This document shows, piece after piece, positions 18,777 to 27,730 of a DNA stretch of 62,923 nucleotides. Source of the stretch: Gemmatimonadota bacterium (lineage in GTDB: Bacteria > Gemmatimonadota > Gemmatimonadetes > Gemmatimonadales > Gemmatimonadaceae); NCBI GenBank assembly GCA_016704465.1, contig JADJAD010000021.1, forward strand, positions 1-62,923. Reading direction: 5' to 3'. The notes beneath the pieces were generated by a model. It was not told the DNA's origin, made no database searches, and worked only from the letters and a program-made list of their open reading frames with translations. A program made the position numbers and the translations under genes. Positions within the stretch are counted from its first letter, which is position 1. Every line of letters starts with the position of its first letter.

Positions 18777-20315
18777 TCAGGCCCTGGACGACGGGCTGGA
18801 CGGCTTTTTTACCGCCGTTTTGGACCGGGTCACTTTTGACGTAGTGCGAGCCTTGCTCGAGGCCTTGGACGACGTGCTGGCCGCCGGCTTGGCCTTCGCG
18901 GGTACCGATTTGGTCGACTTCTTGACTGCGCTGGGCTTGCTGCTGCTGGTCGACTTGGCCGCCGACGGCTTCGATGACTTGGCCGCCGTAGACTTGGCCG
19001 CCGTCGGCTTGGCCTTCGCCTTGGTCGACTTGGCGGTGGTCACCTTGGCTTTCGTGGTCTTGGCCCGGCTGCTGCGCGTGCTCCGGCGCGCACGCCGTAC
19101 CGGCTTGTTCCAGCCGTCGGCACGGTCTGCGCGGAAGGAGGCCGGCATGGCGAGGATGCGGTCGGTGTCCTCTACCGACAGGGCCGCGGCGTCGGCCAGG
19201 TCGGCGCGAACGTCGGCAATGACCTTGGCCGGGCGGCGCGCCTTCGCGGCATGCACCCGATTGGTCAGGAGGACGACGAACATCTGTCGCTCCGGATCGA
19301 TCCAGATGGAGGTGCCGGTGTAGCCCGTGTGCCCGTAGGCGGCGGCGGTGAGGTGCTCGCCGGAGCCGCCGTCGCCGTCGGCCGTGTCCCAGCCCAGCGC
19401 CCGCGTTCCGGCGCTACGGCGGGTGAACAGCGCGACGGTGCTGTCCGAGAAGATCCGGACGTCGTTGTACTCGCCCCCGTTGAGCATCATCTGGGCGAAG
19501 ATCGCCAAGTCGGACGCCGTGGAGAACAGTCCGGCATGGCCAGCGACGCCGCCGAGGGCAAAGGCGTTCTCATCGTGCACCTCTCCCTTGACCGGATACC
19601 CGCGCGGCGGAGCGACCTCGGTCGGGGCGATGCGATAGTGAAGCGAGTCGGGCGGATTGTAGAAGGTGTCGCTCATGCCGAGCCGCTTGAACACGCGCTC
19701 GTTGAGATACGTGTCGAGCGCGAGGCCGGAGATCTCCTCGACGACCCACGCCATGACGTCGGCGCCCAGGTCGCTGTAGACGAAGGCGGCGCCAGGCTTG
19801 TTGGCGAGCGGCGTGGCGAGCACGATGCGGCGGGCGTCGAGCGCGTTGGATGCGATGCGCCAGAGTTCGCGACCGGCTGGCAGGCCGGAGCGATGCGTCA
19901 GCAGCTGCCGGACGGTGACCTGATCCTTGTTGCCGCCGGTAAAGTCATGGAGGTACCGCGAGACGGGGGCGTCGAGGTCAAGTCGCCCTTCGTCGTACAG
20001 GATCATCGCGGCGGTGGTCGTCCCGATGACCTTGCTCAGCGATGCCAGATCGTAGATCGTCTTGTCGGCGTCGACCTCGGGAGAGGTTTTCGTCCATCCC
20101 AGGTGCCCGAAGCCCTTCTGCAGGACCGCGGCGCCTCGGCGGCCGATGACGACCGACGCCCCGGGATACCCGCCCGCCGACATGCCGCGACGGACCACAC
20201 GATCGATCGTGGCCAGTCGTTCGGCAGACATACCCACCGCACTGGGAGACTTCAGCGGAAGCTTGTCCGCTGTGCCTGCAAGTGTGGCGAGCGCGAGTGC
20301 GAGGTGTACGACCAA
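18777..20315 (-). CDS. Beta-lactamase-family serine hydrolase with Lys-rich C-terminal tail
   Basis: Starts with TTG at 20315, supported by a GGGAG six bases upstream and by the hydrophobic leader LVVHLALALATLAGTADK. The enzyme domain has the SxxK motif at residues 92-95 (ASLSKVIGTT), a Y-S-D element in AFVYSDLGADVM, and YGHTGYTG in place of KTG, as in class C-like esterases and D-alanyl-D-alanine carboxypeptidase-related hydrolases. It is probably exported and acts on cell-wall peptides or esters. From about residue 400 to 512 the sequence turns into a Lys/Ala/Ser/Thr tail with many TAKSTKAKAK-like units, similar to histone H1 C-termini. The family normally stops before this tail. A strong terminator follows. 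Confidence 0.85.
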   Translation of the reverse strand: MVVHLALALATLAGTADKLPLKSPSAVGMSAERLATIDRVVRRGMSAGGYPGASVVIGRRGAAVLQKGFGHLGWTKTSPEVDADKTIYDLASLSKVIGTTTAAMILYDEGRLDLDAPVSRYLHDFTGGNKDQVTVRQLLTHRSGLPAGRELWRIASNALDARRIVLATPLANKPGAAFVYSDLGADVMAWVVEEISGLALDTYLNERVFKRLGMSDTFYNPPDSLHYRIAPTEVAPPRGYPVKGEVHDENAFALGGVAGHAGLFSTASDLAIFAQMMLNGGEYNDVRIFSDSTVALFTRRSAGTRALGWDTADGDGGSGEHLTAAAYGHTGYTGTSIWIDPERQMFVVLLTNRVHAAKARRPAKVIADVRADLADAAALSVEDTDRILAMPASFRADRADGWNKPVRRARRSTRSSRAKTTKAKVTTAKSTKAKAKPTAAKSTAAKSSKPSAAKSTSSSKPSAVKKSTKSVPAKAKPAASTSSKASSKARTTSKVTRSKTAVKKPSSPSSRA

Positions 20316-20627
20316 GATGTTCTCCCGGTAGGTATCTTCGTCTGCGACGACCGAGCGACGGTCAGAGTATCGACCGCAAAGGTTACACCACGGCGACGAT
20401 AGCGTTCAGGAAGTGCTCCAGCGACGATAAGTCGTTGCGTAGGTTGTTGCAAGGTCAAGAGATCGCAATGCCTACCTAATGTGCGTTCTCGTTCAGCGCT
20501 TTCGGGGCCTGTCGCAGGTTCTGGACGACAACGTGTAAGGTTCGGGGATCGCTGGGGCCGGAGTCGTTCAATCGGGTGGGGTGGTAAACCCAACGGGGGC
20601 ACGGGGTGACGAAGTACCCAGAACGCC
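20316..20627. promoter_or_regulatory. Divergent intergenic region before the ECF sigma operon
   Basis: Holds the 5' regions of the minus-strand serine hydrolase and the plus-strand sigma factor gene. Base composition looks less GC-rich than in the coding neighbours. A GGGAG ribosome-binding site for the TTG start lies at about 20322-20326. I see no confident -35/-10 pair; an autoregulated ECF promoter is expected upstream of 20628 but I cannot pick one. Confidence 0.5.
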
Positions 20628-21203
20628 ATGGCTACGGACTCTGCTTTAATCCAGCGCGCAATCGACGGCGATGAGCGGGCGATGCGACAGTTATGGTCGC
20701 AACACGCGCCGCACATCGACGCCGTCGTCCGTCGCCTTGCCGGGCACGAGGAGGAGGCGGTCGATATCGCCCAGGAAGTTTGGATCCAGATCTTCCGTGC
20801 GCTCCCGACCTATCGCGGCGATTCCCAGTTCGGAACCTGGGCCCATCGCATCGCCGTCAACCGGACGCTGAACGCGCTCCGCCGCACGCGTCGGCTGTCG
20901 AAGATCGAGACCGACATCGACGAAGCGACGGCCTCGGTCGAACACGGCAGCGAGCGGGCAATGCTGGCGGCATCCATCGAAGATGCGACGGCTCGCCTGT
21001 CGCCGGGAGCGCGGACGGTGTTCGTGATGCACGACGTCGAGGGCTACACCCACGAAGAGATCGCCACCGCGCTGGGGATTACCGCGGGGGGCTCGAAGTC
21101 CCAGTTGTTCAAGGCGCGCGCCAAGCTGCGAAAGCTGCTGGCGCCAGTGATCGATGGCTTCAGATCTGATACGGACCGGGAACATGCAGCACCTGCCTAT
21201 TGA
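20628..21203 (+). CDS. ECF-family RNA polymerase sigma factor
   Basis: The 191-residue protein has sigma region 2 (EEEAVDIAQEVWIQIFRALP and FGTWAHRIAVNRTLNALRR) and region 4 (LSPGARTVFVMHDVEGYTHE then EIATALGITAGGSKSQLFKA). Length and order fit the ECF group, with no region 1 or 3. It directs RNA polymerase to a small set of promoters, usually for envelope stress. The next gene encodes a zinc-finger anti-sigma factor overlapping its 3' end, so the pair is an operon. Target genes are unknown; the PDZ protein downstream is a likely member of the regulon. Confidence 0.93.
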   Translation: MATDSALIQRAIDGDERAMRQLWSQHAPHIDAVVRRLAGHEEEAVDIAQEVWIQIFRALPTYRGDSQFGTWAHRIAVNRTLNALRRTRRLSKIETDIDEATASVEHGSERAMLAASIEDATARLSPGARTVFVMHDVEGYTHEEIATALGITAGGSKSQLFKARAKLRKLLAPVIDGFRSDTDREHAAPAY

Positions 21204-21945
21204 ACGGATGGCCGAGCTGGTGGATGGTGACGCCAGCCCGAGCGAACGCGAGCATCTCACGGCCTGCGTGGGCTGCTCGCAGGAGTTGGAGGCCTATCGC
21301 CGGGTGACGGCGATGGCCGGCGACGCGCGGCGTCGGATCGCGCCGCCCCTCACCAATTGGGACACGCTGAGCGTGCGCCTGCGCGCCGAAGGTCTCGTCA
21401 CCTCGGGCCGCAGTCGTTCGAAGGTCGGTCGCACGTGGTGGCGGGAAGCGGGCGACGGCCTGCGCCGAGCGGCGGTCGTCGTGGTCTTCCTCGGGGGAGG
21501 TGCCGTGCTGGGACGGATGAGCGCGGGAATGCCGATTACCGAAGCGGTCGCCGTCGGGCCGGGGGCGCTGCTGGTCGGTGCCCGCTCGAATGCGCCGGGC
21601 GGAGGGCAGGGGACACCAACGCTGGCGGCGAGCAATCCGTCGGGTGGTTTCGGGACCACGGCTGACGCACTACGCGCGCTCGAAGGGGCGCAGCGGCAGT
21701 ACGAGCTGGCGGCGAACTGGCTGGCGTCGCACGACACGAGCTCCTCTGAGCTCGCCCCCGCGCAATATCGCACGCGGCTGGCCGCGCTCGACCGCACGGC
21801 CGAGACGATGCAGCAGGCGATGCGCGAGGCCCCGTCCGACCCCTACATCAACCAGTACTATCTCGCCACGCTCAGTGCGCGGGAACAGACCCTGCGCCGG
21901 CTCGGAACAACGCTGCCCGTCGGTAGCCGACTCGGACGGTTCTGA
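21184..21945 (+). CDS. Anti-sigma factor with ZAS zinc finger and membrane helix
   Basis: From ATG at 21184 the protein has 253 residues. It begins MQHLPIERMAELVDGDA and has the zinc-binding HLTACVGC pattern (H-x3-C-x2-C) that binds ECF sigma factors. A Trp-rich segment precedes a single hydrophobic helix RRAAVVVVFLGGGAVLG near residue 105. The extracytoplasmic part has a coiled helical region (ALRALEGAQRQYELAANWLA). The start overlaps the sigma gene by 20 bases; an in-frame start at 21154 is the alternative. It should hold the sigma factor at the membrane until a signal releases it. Confidence 0.87.
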   Translation: MQHLPIERMAELVDGDASPSEREHLTACVGCSQELEAYRRVTAMAGDARRRIAPPLTNWDTLSVRLRAEGLVTSGRSRSKVGRTWWREAGDGLRRAAVVVVFLGGGAVLGRMSAGMPITEAVAVGPGALLVGARSNAPGGGQGTPTLAASNPSGGFGTTADALRALEGAQRQYELAANWLASHDTSSSELAPAQYRTRLAALDRTAETMQQAMREAPSDPYINQYYLATLSAREQTLRRLGTTLPVGSRLGRF

Positions 21946-23165
21946 TGCGGAACAGCATGCGTGGCGACGAAAGCGTCGTGCCCCGCGGGCCGTTGATGCC
22001 CCGCGGATCCCGGCGCGCATGGCGCCTGACGGTCGCGCTCATTGTTCTGGCCACCGGCGCCACCTCGGCGGGAGCGCAGGAGCGCACGCTGGTGCTGCGC
22101 AACAACGAGTCGGCCTTTGAGGTCGAGGTCGACCGGCTGGTGCAGGAACTCCTGCAGAAGCGCCGGATCGTGGTCTCCATTGTGGGCAGCGTCCAGCAGA
22201 TGCAAGGGTCGCTGCGCACCGTGGAGTTCAACGACGAACAGCGGGCCCACATCGAACGCTCGATTCGCCAGCTGCGCGAGCGTCTCACGTCACTCGAGTC
22301 CGACGGCGTGCGCATCCGGAATCGCCTGGGCGAGATCTGCGATGCGGATCGCCAGCCCGCGGGATGGGTGGGGATCGCCTACTCGGTGTCGGCCAATGCC
22401 ACGCGACAGGACGACGGACGCGTGATCATGCGCTTCGAGAATCATCCCAGCATCGAGTCGGTCGAGCCGGGCTCACCGGCCGACAAGGCGGGGATCCGCG
22501 GCGGGGACCGCATCCTCGCCATGGCCGGCCGGGACCTGCGTGACGCGGAGATCGACTTCACGCCGCTGCTCAAGCCGGGGACGCGCATTCCCTTCAGGGT
22601 GCAGCGCGGGAGTGAATCGCGGGTGCTGACCGTGACGGTCGAGCCACGGCCCTCCGGCTTCTCGACGCCGTGTCCGTGGGTCGACGAGCGCATCGCGGCG
22701 GCCTTCGCCCCCAGCCAGATGATGCTGACGGTGACGTCCGAGGACCCCGAGTCGCCTGGTGCGACAGCCCCGCTCGGGACGCGGGTCATCGTCCAGCGGG
22801 GCGCGCCGATGGTGGCCGTGACCCCACCGGTTCCTCCCGTTCCCCCGGTTCCTCCGCTGCCGCCGGTTGGCGTAGGCGGTGGCGCCTCCTCCGTGGTGTT
22901 CGGCGGGGCGCAGTTCATTCCGGTCAGCGCCGAGCTGTCGGCCGCCCTGGGCGTGGAGCGCGGGCTCCTGGTGATCGGCACGGGCCGGGGTTCGCCTGCG
23001 GAGCAGTCGGGGCTGCGCACCGGCGACGTGCTGGTCGCGGTGGACGGTCGGCCGGTTGCGTCGCCGCAGGTCTTCCTGCAGGCCGTGGAAGAATCGACCC
23101 GACATCAGCTGCGGCTGCAGCTCGTGCGCCGCGGCAAGCCCGTGACCGCGATGCTTCGGTGGTGA
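21945..23165 (+). CDS. Exported protein with two PDZ domains
   Basis: The start ATG overlaps the anti-sigma stop by one base (TGATG). A signal peptide (RLTVALIVLATGATSAGAQ) is followed by a helical region with a basic coiled segment (IERSIRQLRERLTSLES). PDZ domain one lies near residues 145-240 (GWVGIAYSV, VEPGSPADKAGIRGGDRILA) and PDZ two near 310-400 (RGSPAEQSGLRTGDVLVAVD), joined by a Pro/Val-rich linker (PPVPPVPP repeats). There is no protease domain. It probably binds protein C-termini in the periplasm and may sense misfolded proteins for the sigma/anti-sigma pair it is cotranscribed with; that role is inference. Confidence 0.85.
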   Translation: MRNSMRGDESVVPRGPLMPRGSRRAWRLTVALIVLATGATSAGAQERTLVLRNNESAFEVEVDRLVQELLQKRRIVVSIVGSVQQMQGSLRTVEFNDEQRAHIERSIRQLRERLTSLESDGVRIRNRLGEICDADRQPAGWVGIAYSVSANATRQDDGRVIMRFENHPSIESVEPGSPADKAGIRGGDRILAMAGRDLRDAEIDFTPLLKPGTRIPFRVQRGSESRVLTVTVEPRPSGFSTPCPWVDERIAAAFAPSQMMLTVTSEDPESPGATAPLGTRVIVQRGAPMVAVTPPVPPVPPVPPLPPVGVGGGASSVVFGGAQFIPVSAELSAALGVERGLLVIGTGRGSPAEQSGLRTGDVLVAVDGRPVASPQVFLQAVEESTRHQLRLQLVRRGKPVTAMLRW

Positions 23166-23248
23166 GCCTCGTAGTGGCGACAGCCGCCGAGCGCGCTACC
23201 CGCGCGTGACGGGTATGGCCGTACACGCGCCGCGTGCCTAACGCGTGC

Positions 23249-24058
23249 CTAACGCGTGCCGCTGCGCTCGCCTCCGATGGGCCCGGACGGCAGCAGGTAA
23301 AGCAGCCGGGCCGTGGCGAGATCGGCCGGCGACAGCACCTTCACCCGCACCCTCGGCGTCATGATGGACGTCGTGTCGGTCGTGTGGTCGAGGCCGATCA
23401 AGTGCCCGACTTCGTGCAGGGCGATCGCGCGCGTGGCGGCAGTGTCGAGCAGCTCTCCGGTCCGATGATGCACGGCCAGCACGATGCTGGCCTCGAGGAT
23501 CGACCAGCGGTTGTCGTGTGACCAGAGCGTCTTGCCCGAAATGGGCTCGTTGAACCGGTCGATCCAGCTCACGTGCACGTCGGCCGAGGCCGAGTCGAGG
23601 ACGAAGCTGAAGGCGAGCGGGACGCCGCTCTCGCCCCATTCGATGAATGCGTCGCGAACGATCGCCACGTGATTCGGCGTCCAGTCGCGCACGCGGGCCA
23701 TGGGCTGTATCCAGACACGCAGCGGGAGCGCGCCGCGATCCGGCCACCTGGCCAGGGCGGAATCGTGCGCCGCCAGCACCTCGCCGATGTACGTCCCCTC
23801 CGAGGAGAGCTCGAGTCGCGATCGCACGTCGGCGCGGCTTCGCTCGCGGGCGGTGCCGCGCGATGCCCCGCGCGGTCGATCGCTCGCGCGCACCACGCCC
23901 GCTCCTGGTGCGTCGGCCGCCAAGGTCGTGGCGCTGGAACCGGTCGAGCGCACGAGCACCCGACCGTCGCCGCCCGAACGCATGGCGAACGCCTGCACGC
24001 CGACAAAGGCCGCGAGGACGGAGAGCACGAGGGCAAAGGCGAAATCCAGTCGCTTCAT
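23249..24058 (-). CDS. Matrixin-like zinc metalloprotease
   Basis: The 269-residue protein starts MKRLDFAFALVLSVLAAFVG, a signal peptide or membrane anchor. The catalytic motif is complete, HEVGHLIGLDH near residue 214, followed by the Met-turn TTSIMTPRV. The domain before it (VAIVRDAFIEWGESGVPLAF, SADVHVSWID) is the matrixin/peptidase M10 fold. It likely acts in the envelope or outside the cell. The stop TAG lies in a GCCTAACG octamer that is repeated 11 bases away. Confidence 0.87.
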   Translation of the reverse strand: MKRLDFAFALVLSVLAAFVGVQAFAMRSGGDGRVLVRSTGSSATTLAADAPGAGVVRASDRPRGASRGTARERSRADVRSRLELSSEGTYIGEVLAAHDSALARWPDRGALPLRVWIQPMARVRDWTPNHVAIVRDAFIEWGESGVPLAFSFVLDSASADVHVSWIDRFNEPISGKTLWSHDNRWSILEASIVLAVHHRTGELLDTAATRAIALHEVGHLIGLDHTTDTTSIMTPRVRVKVLSPADLATARLLYLLPSGPIGGERSGTR

Positions 24059-24076
24059 GCGGGTGAGGCGAGGGCG

Positions 24077-24994
24077 CTAGGTGCGGTCCAGGAACGTCCG
24101 AACGAGATCGAAGAACGACTGCGGCGCCTCCCAGAAGGGCATATGCCCGGCCCGCGGGACGAGCGCCAGGCGTGCGTGCGGCATCAGGGCGACAAGTTCT
24201 CGGGCGACTGAGGTCGGCAAGAGATCGTCCTCCCCATGCAGGACGAGCGTTTCCGTATGCACGGCACGTACCAGCGCCGACCAGTCGTATCCGTCGCGCC
24301 GCAGGCGGGCCACGATCGCGGCTCCGGTCCGGCTGTCACTCCGCGGGGGCGCGAAGAGCTGCGCGAGCTCCGGATCGGAGAACCAGGCCGGGTACATGGC
24401 GCGCGCGTATGCGGAATGTCGTGCCGGGTCGCCGTCGTGAAGATGCGACGGGTCGAGGCGCTGCAACAGCGATCGCTCGGTCCCGGTGAGTCGCCGAAGC
24501 GCGGCGTCGTGAAGGCTCGGGAGCCAGCTGTCGCTGCGCGGCCCAACCGCGTTCACCAGCACCAGGCGACGGACTCCATCTCGGTCGCGCTCCGTACCCA
24601 ACGTGGCGATTCCCCCGCCCCACGAATGGCCGAGCACATCCCATCGGCGGTATCCGAGCGCGAGTCGAATCGCGTGCAGGTCTCCAGCGTCGTGTTCAAT
24701 CCGGGCGATCTGTACACCTGGTGGCGCTGAACTGGCGCCTCGGCCGCGCTGATCGTACAGAATGAGTTGGCGGTCGGCCGCCAGCGGGGAAAGCGCGGGC
24801 CACAGCAGCTTGTGATCGAACAGCATCCCGCCGTTCACGCAGCACAGCGGGACGGCGCCGTGCACCTCGGGGGTGGTGAAAATGGCGAAGTCGAGCCCGC
24901 GCGTCCGCACGCGCTGCTCGGTGAGCTTCGGCGGACGTGCAAGCGATCGCCGAAAGGCGACGAAACGGTCGCGGGCTGAGGCGGGAGCGGTCAT
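24077..24994 (-). CDS. Alpha/beta hydrolase, proline iminopeptidase-like
   Basis: The 305-residue protein shows CCVNGGMLFDHKLLWPAL (HG replaced by NGG, as in prolyl aminopeptidase-type enzymes), LILYDQRGRGASS, the nucleophile elbow VLGHSWGGGIATL, the acid site VLHGEDDLLP and the histidine VPRAGHMPFWEAP. A helical cap lies between strand 6 and the acid. Substrate could be an N-terminal proline peptide, an ester or a lactone. It follows the matrixin gene by 18 bases on the same strand, with the hydrolase upstream, so they may share a transcript. Confidence 0.85.
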   Translation of the reverse strand: MTAPASARDRFVAFRRSLARPPKLTEQRVRTRGLDFAIFTTPEVHGAVPLCCVNGGMLFDHKLLWPALSPLAADRQLILYDQRGRGASSAPPGVQIARIEHDAGDLHAIRLALGYRRWDVLGHSWGGGIATLGTERDRDGVRRLVLVNAVGPRSDSWLPSLHDAALRRLTGTERSLLQRLDPSHLHDGDPARHSAYARAMYPAWFSDPELAQLFAPPRSDSRTGAAIVARLRRDGYDWSALVRAVHTETLVLHGEDDLLPTSVARELVALMPHARLALVPRAGHMPFWEAPQSFFDLVRTFLDRT

Positions 24995-25124
24995 GCCGGG
25001 ACGAGGGAGGAGCGCTCGCAGGAGGCGGTCGGGACGAAGCTAGCGGCAGGGGGAGTACACCGCCTGCGTTGGCGCGTGCTATAGTTCGCGGCGCCGATCA
25101 CCACGGACACCAGAACCTCTCACC

Positions 25125-25820
25125 ATGACGCTCGCCGACGTTGCGATCTACGCAACCCTCGCCGCGGCAGCTGCCGCGCTTGGCCCGCTCCTGGCCACGG
25201 TGCGCGGGCCCGATGAGCCATTGATCGGACTGGCGAATGCGCTCGCGGCCGGAGTCATGCTGGGTCTGGCCTACCCGATGATGCGTGACGGCCTCGACGC
25301 CGACGCGATCTCGGCGACGCTGGGCGCGGGCGCTGGAGTCATCGTCCTGTTCCTGCTGCATGTGTGGTTCGAGCTCGACGGACCTGAGGCGATGCCGCCG
25401 ATGCGCGCGCTATTCAGGGCATCGGTGCATGCGGTGCCCGAAGGGTTGACGCTCGGGGTGGCCTGCGCGATGGACCCACGCTTCGGACTCCTGGTGGCCT
25501 TCACGCTCGCCTTGCACAACGTGGGCGAGGGAATTGCGCTCACGCCGCACCTCGGGCGCGGGGAGAAACCGGCGCGTGCCGCCGCGGCCGCGGCCCTCTC
25601 GAACGCGCCCCAGGTCGCGCTCGCCGTGGCAGGCTTCGTCCTCGCGGAAGCATATCCCACGCTGCGCCCGCTGCTGCTTGGCGGGGGCTGCAGGATCGCT
25701 CGTCTATCTCTCGCTGGCCGACTTGCTCCCCGACGGATACCGGGGGCCGGCAGAACGGCGATCAGCGTGGTCGTGATTGCCGCCACGGGGATGGTCGCCT
25801 TCGCCGAAGCGGCCGGATGA
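25125..25820 (+). CDS. ZIP-family metal transporter, with a local double frameshift
   Basis: The frame is open for 231 residues and hydrophobic throughout. The ZIP metal sites are seen in VHAVPEGLTLGV (TM4) and LALHNVGEGIAL (TM5). Near the C-terminus, residues about 187-207 read as an Arg-rich stretch, while the +1 frame over 25684-25745 reads AAGSLVYLSLADLLPDGYRG, the expected TM7. The normal frame resumes with TAISVVVIAATGMVAFAEAAG. Both switch points lie in runs of five G, so two compensating one-base errors explain it best. ZIP proteins import zinc or iron into the cytoplasm. The gene overlaps the second ZIP gene by four bases. Confidence 0.85.
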   Translation: MTLADVAIYATLAAAAAALGPLLATVRGPDEPLIGLANALAAGVMLGLAYPMMRDGLDADAISATLGAGAGVIVLFLLHVWFELDGPEAMPPMRALFRASVHAVPEGLTLGVACAMDPRFGLLVAFTLALHNVGEGIALTPHLGRGEKPARAAAAAALSNAPQVALAVAGFVLAEAYPTLRPLLLGGGCRIARLSLAGRLAPRRIPGAGRTAISVVVIAATGMVAFAEAAG

Positions 25821-26566
25821 CCTGGCTCGAGTCGCACCCTGTGGTCTGGGTATTCTGGTACGCCCTGCTCACCGCCATAGCCACCGCCCTCGGCGCCATT
25901 CCGTTCGTCTTCATCCGGAAGGTCTCGCCGCGCGTCGTCGGCTATTCCAACGCACTGGCTGCCGGGCTGATGCTCGGGGCGAGCTTCGGGCTGATCGTGG
26001 AAGGTGCGCGTTCGCGTGGCGGCGCGACGTTGACCGGGGTGATGATCGGCGTGGCGTTCATGCTGGTGGTTCAGCGCGCGCTCGGCGACCACGGCGGCGA
26101 GCTGGAGTTTCTTGGCGCGCGCGGGGCCGGGGCGAGGAGGATGCTGATGATCGTTGCCGTGATGACGGTGCACTCGTTCGCCGAGGGGGCGGCGGTCGGC
26201 GTGTCGTTTGGGGGAGGGGCGAGCTTGGCGACCGCGATCACGCTCGCGGTGGCCGTGCACAACATTCCGGAGGGGCTGGCGATCAGCGCGGTGCTGCGGC
26301 CCCAGGGGGCGTCGCTGCTCGCCTGTGCCTGGTGGAGCTTCTTCTCCAGCATTCCGCAGCCGCTGGCGGCCGTGCCGGCCTTTCTCATGGTCGAGCACTT
26401 TACCGCGACGTTGCCCTACGGACTGGGCTTCGCCGCCGGCGCCATGATCTTCATGGTGCTCGTGGAGTTGCTGCCTGAGGCCTACGAGCAGGAAACCTCG
26501 CGCGGCATCGCGGCGGCGGCGACGCTGTCGTTCCTGTCGATGCTGCTGGTGCAGCGCTACCTGTAG
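25817..26566 (+). CDS. ZIP-family metal transporter
   Basis: The 249-residue protein has eight predicted helices and both ZIP motifs: VHSFAEGAAVGVSF in TM4 and VAVHNIPEGLAIS in TM5. The last helices read LPYGLGFAAGAMIFMVLVEL and LPEAYEQETSR. It starts at the ATGA overlap with the first ZIP gene, so the two are made together and might form a heterodimer. The two proteins are only distantly alike outside the motifs. Metal is unknown; zinc or iron is usual. Confidence 0.9.
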   Translation: MTWLESHPVVWVFWYALLTAIATALGAIPFVFIRKVSPRVVGYSNALAAGLMLGASFGLIVEGARSRGGATLTGVMIGVAFMLVVQRALGDHGGELEFLGARGAGARRMLMIVAVMTVHSFAEGAAVGVSFGGGASLATAITLAVAVHNIPEGLAISAVLRPQGASLLACAWWSFFSSIPQPLAAVPAFLMVEHFTATLPYGLGFAAGAMIFMVLVELLPEAYEQETSRGIAAAATLSFLSMLLVQRYL

Positions 26567-26574
26567 GGCGTTCG

Positions 26575-27639
26575 CTAGCGGGGGCGTGCCCGCTCGTATT
26601 GGCGCGGCCACTCGACGTTGGTGCCGAGGACGTGGGCGGCCTCCAGCGGCCACCGTGGATGACGCAACAGCTCCCGAGCCATGAGGACCAGGTCGGCGTC
26701 GCCGTCGGCGACGACCCGCTCTGCCTGGTCGGGGGTGGTGATCAGTCCCACTGCCCCGGTGGCGATTCCCGCATCGTGACGCACGCGCCGGGCGAACGGA
26801 ACCTGGTACCCGGGCTCCAGCGGAATGCGTACGCCGGACGCCAGCCCGCCCGACGAGCAGTCGATCAGGTCGACGCCCGCCGCCCGGAGCAGCTTCGCCA
26901 GCTGCACCGTCTCGTCCACGTCCCAGCCGCCGGGGGCCCAGTCGGTCGCCGACAGGCGCACCAGCAGCGGTGCCTCCGCCGGCCACACGTCGCGAACTGC
27001 CCGCGCCACGTCCAGCGTGAGGCGAACGCGGTTCTCGAACGAGCCGCCGTACTCGTCGGTGCGGTGGTTGGCCAGGGGCGACAGGAACTGGTGCAGCAGG
27101 TATCCGTGCGCGGCGTGCACCTCGATGACCTGGAACCCGGCGTCGCGCGCGCGCGCTGCAGCCTCCCGGAACGCATCGACGATACGGGTGATCCCTTCCC
27201 GGGTGAGCGCGTGCGGCTGTGGATAGTTACCTGCGAAGGCGATCGCGCTCGGCGCCACGACGTCGTCCCACCCCCCCGATGCCGCGGTCACCTGTCCTCC
27301 CCCTTCCCACGGGCGGTGCGTGCTGGCCTTGCGTCCGGCATGCGCCAGCTGGATCCCCGATGCCGCCCCCTGTGCGTGGATGAAGTCGGTGATGCGGCGT
27401 AGCATGGGGACGTGCGCATCACTCCAGATCCCCAGGTCGTGCGGACTGATGCGGCCCTCGGGCGACACGGCGGTCGCCTCAGTCAGCACCAGCGCCGCGC
27501 CGCCCACAGCGAAGGCGCCCAGGTGTACCAGGTGCCAGTCGGAGGCGAATCCCTCGTGGCTGGAGTACTGGCACATCGGGGACACCACGATGCGATTGCG
27601 CAACGTGAGTGCGCGGAGTGGAAACGGGGTGAAGAGCAT
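26575..27639 (-). CDS. NADH:flavin oxidoreductase (YqjM-type old yellow enzyme)
   Basis: The 354-residue protein starts MLFTPFPLRALTLRNRIVVS followed by PMCQYSS, the cysteine motif of the YqjM/XenA class. It continues with GIQLAHAGRKAS (FMN contact and active-site region), VIEVHAAHGYLLHQFLSPLA (active-site HxAH) and EYGGSFENRVR. The barrel ends with VLMARELLRHPRW. It reduces activated C=C bonds with NAD(P)H and bound FMN. The frame is open to 28248 but that extension is an Arg/Pro-rich reading of the neighbouring glgB tail, so the ATG at 27639 is right. Confidence 0.93.
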   Translation of the reverse strand: MLFTPFPLRALTLRNRIVVSPMCQYSSHEGFASDWHLVHLGAFAVGGAALVLTEATAVSPEGRISPHDLGIWSDAHVPMLRRITDFIHAQGAASGIQLAHAGRKASTHRPWEGGGQVTAASGGWDDVVAPSAIAFAGNYPQPHALTREGITRIVDAFREAAARARDAGFQVIEVHAAHGYLLHQFLSPLANHRTDEYGGSFENRVRLTLDVARAVRDVWPAEAPLLVRLSATDWAPGGWDVDETVQLAKLLRAAGVDLIDCSSGGLASGVRIPLEPGYQVPFARRVRHDAGIATGAVGLITTPDQAERVVADGDADLVLMARELLRHPRWPLEAAHVLGTNVEWPRQYERARPR

Positions 27640-27730
27640 GGGGGAGGTATCGGATCCTGGGGTGGGCACCGTGCGTCGCTCGCGCAGCCGGGGCTCTCCG
27701 GGTGCGCGAGCGACGGGTGGCGCGTCCTGC

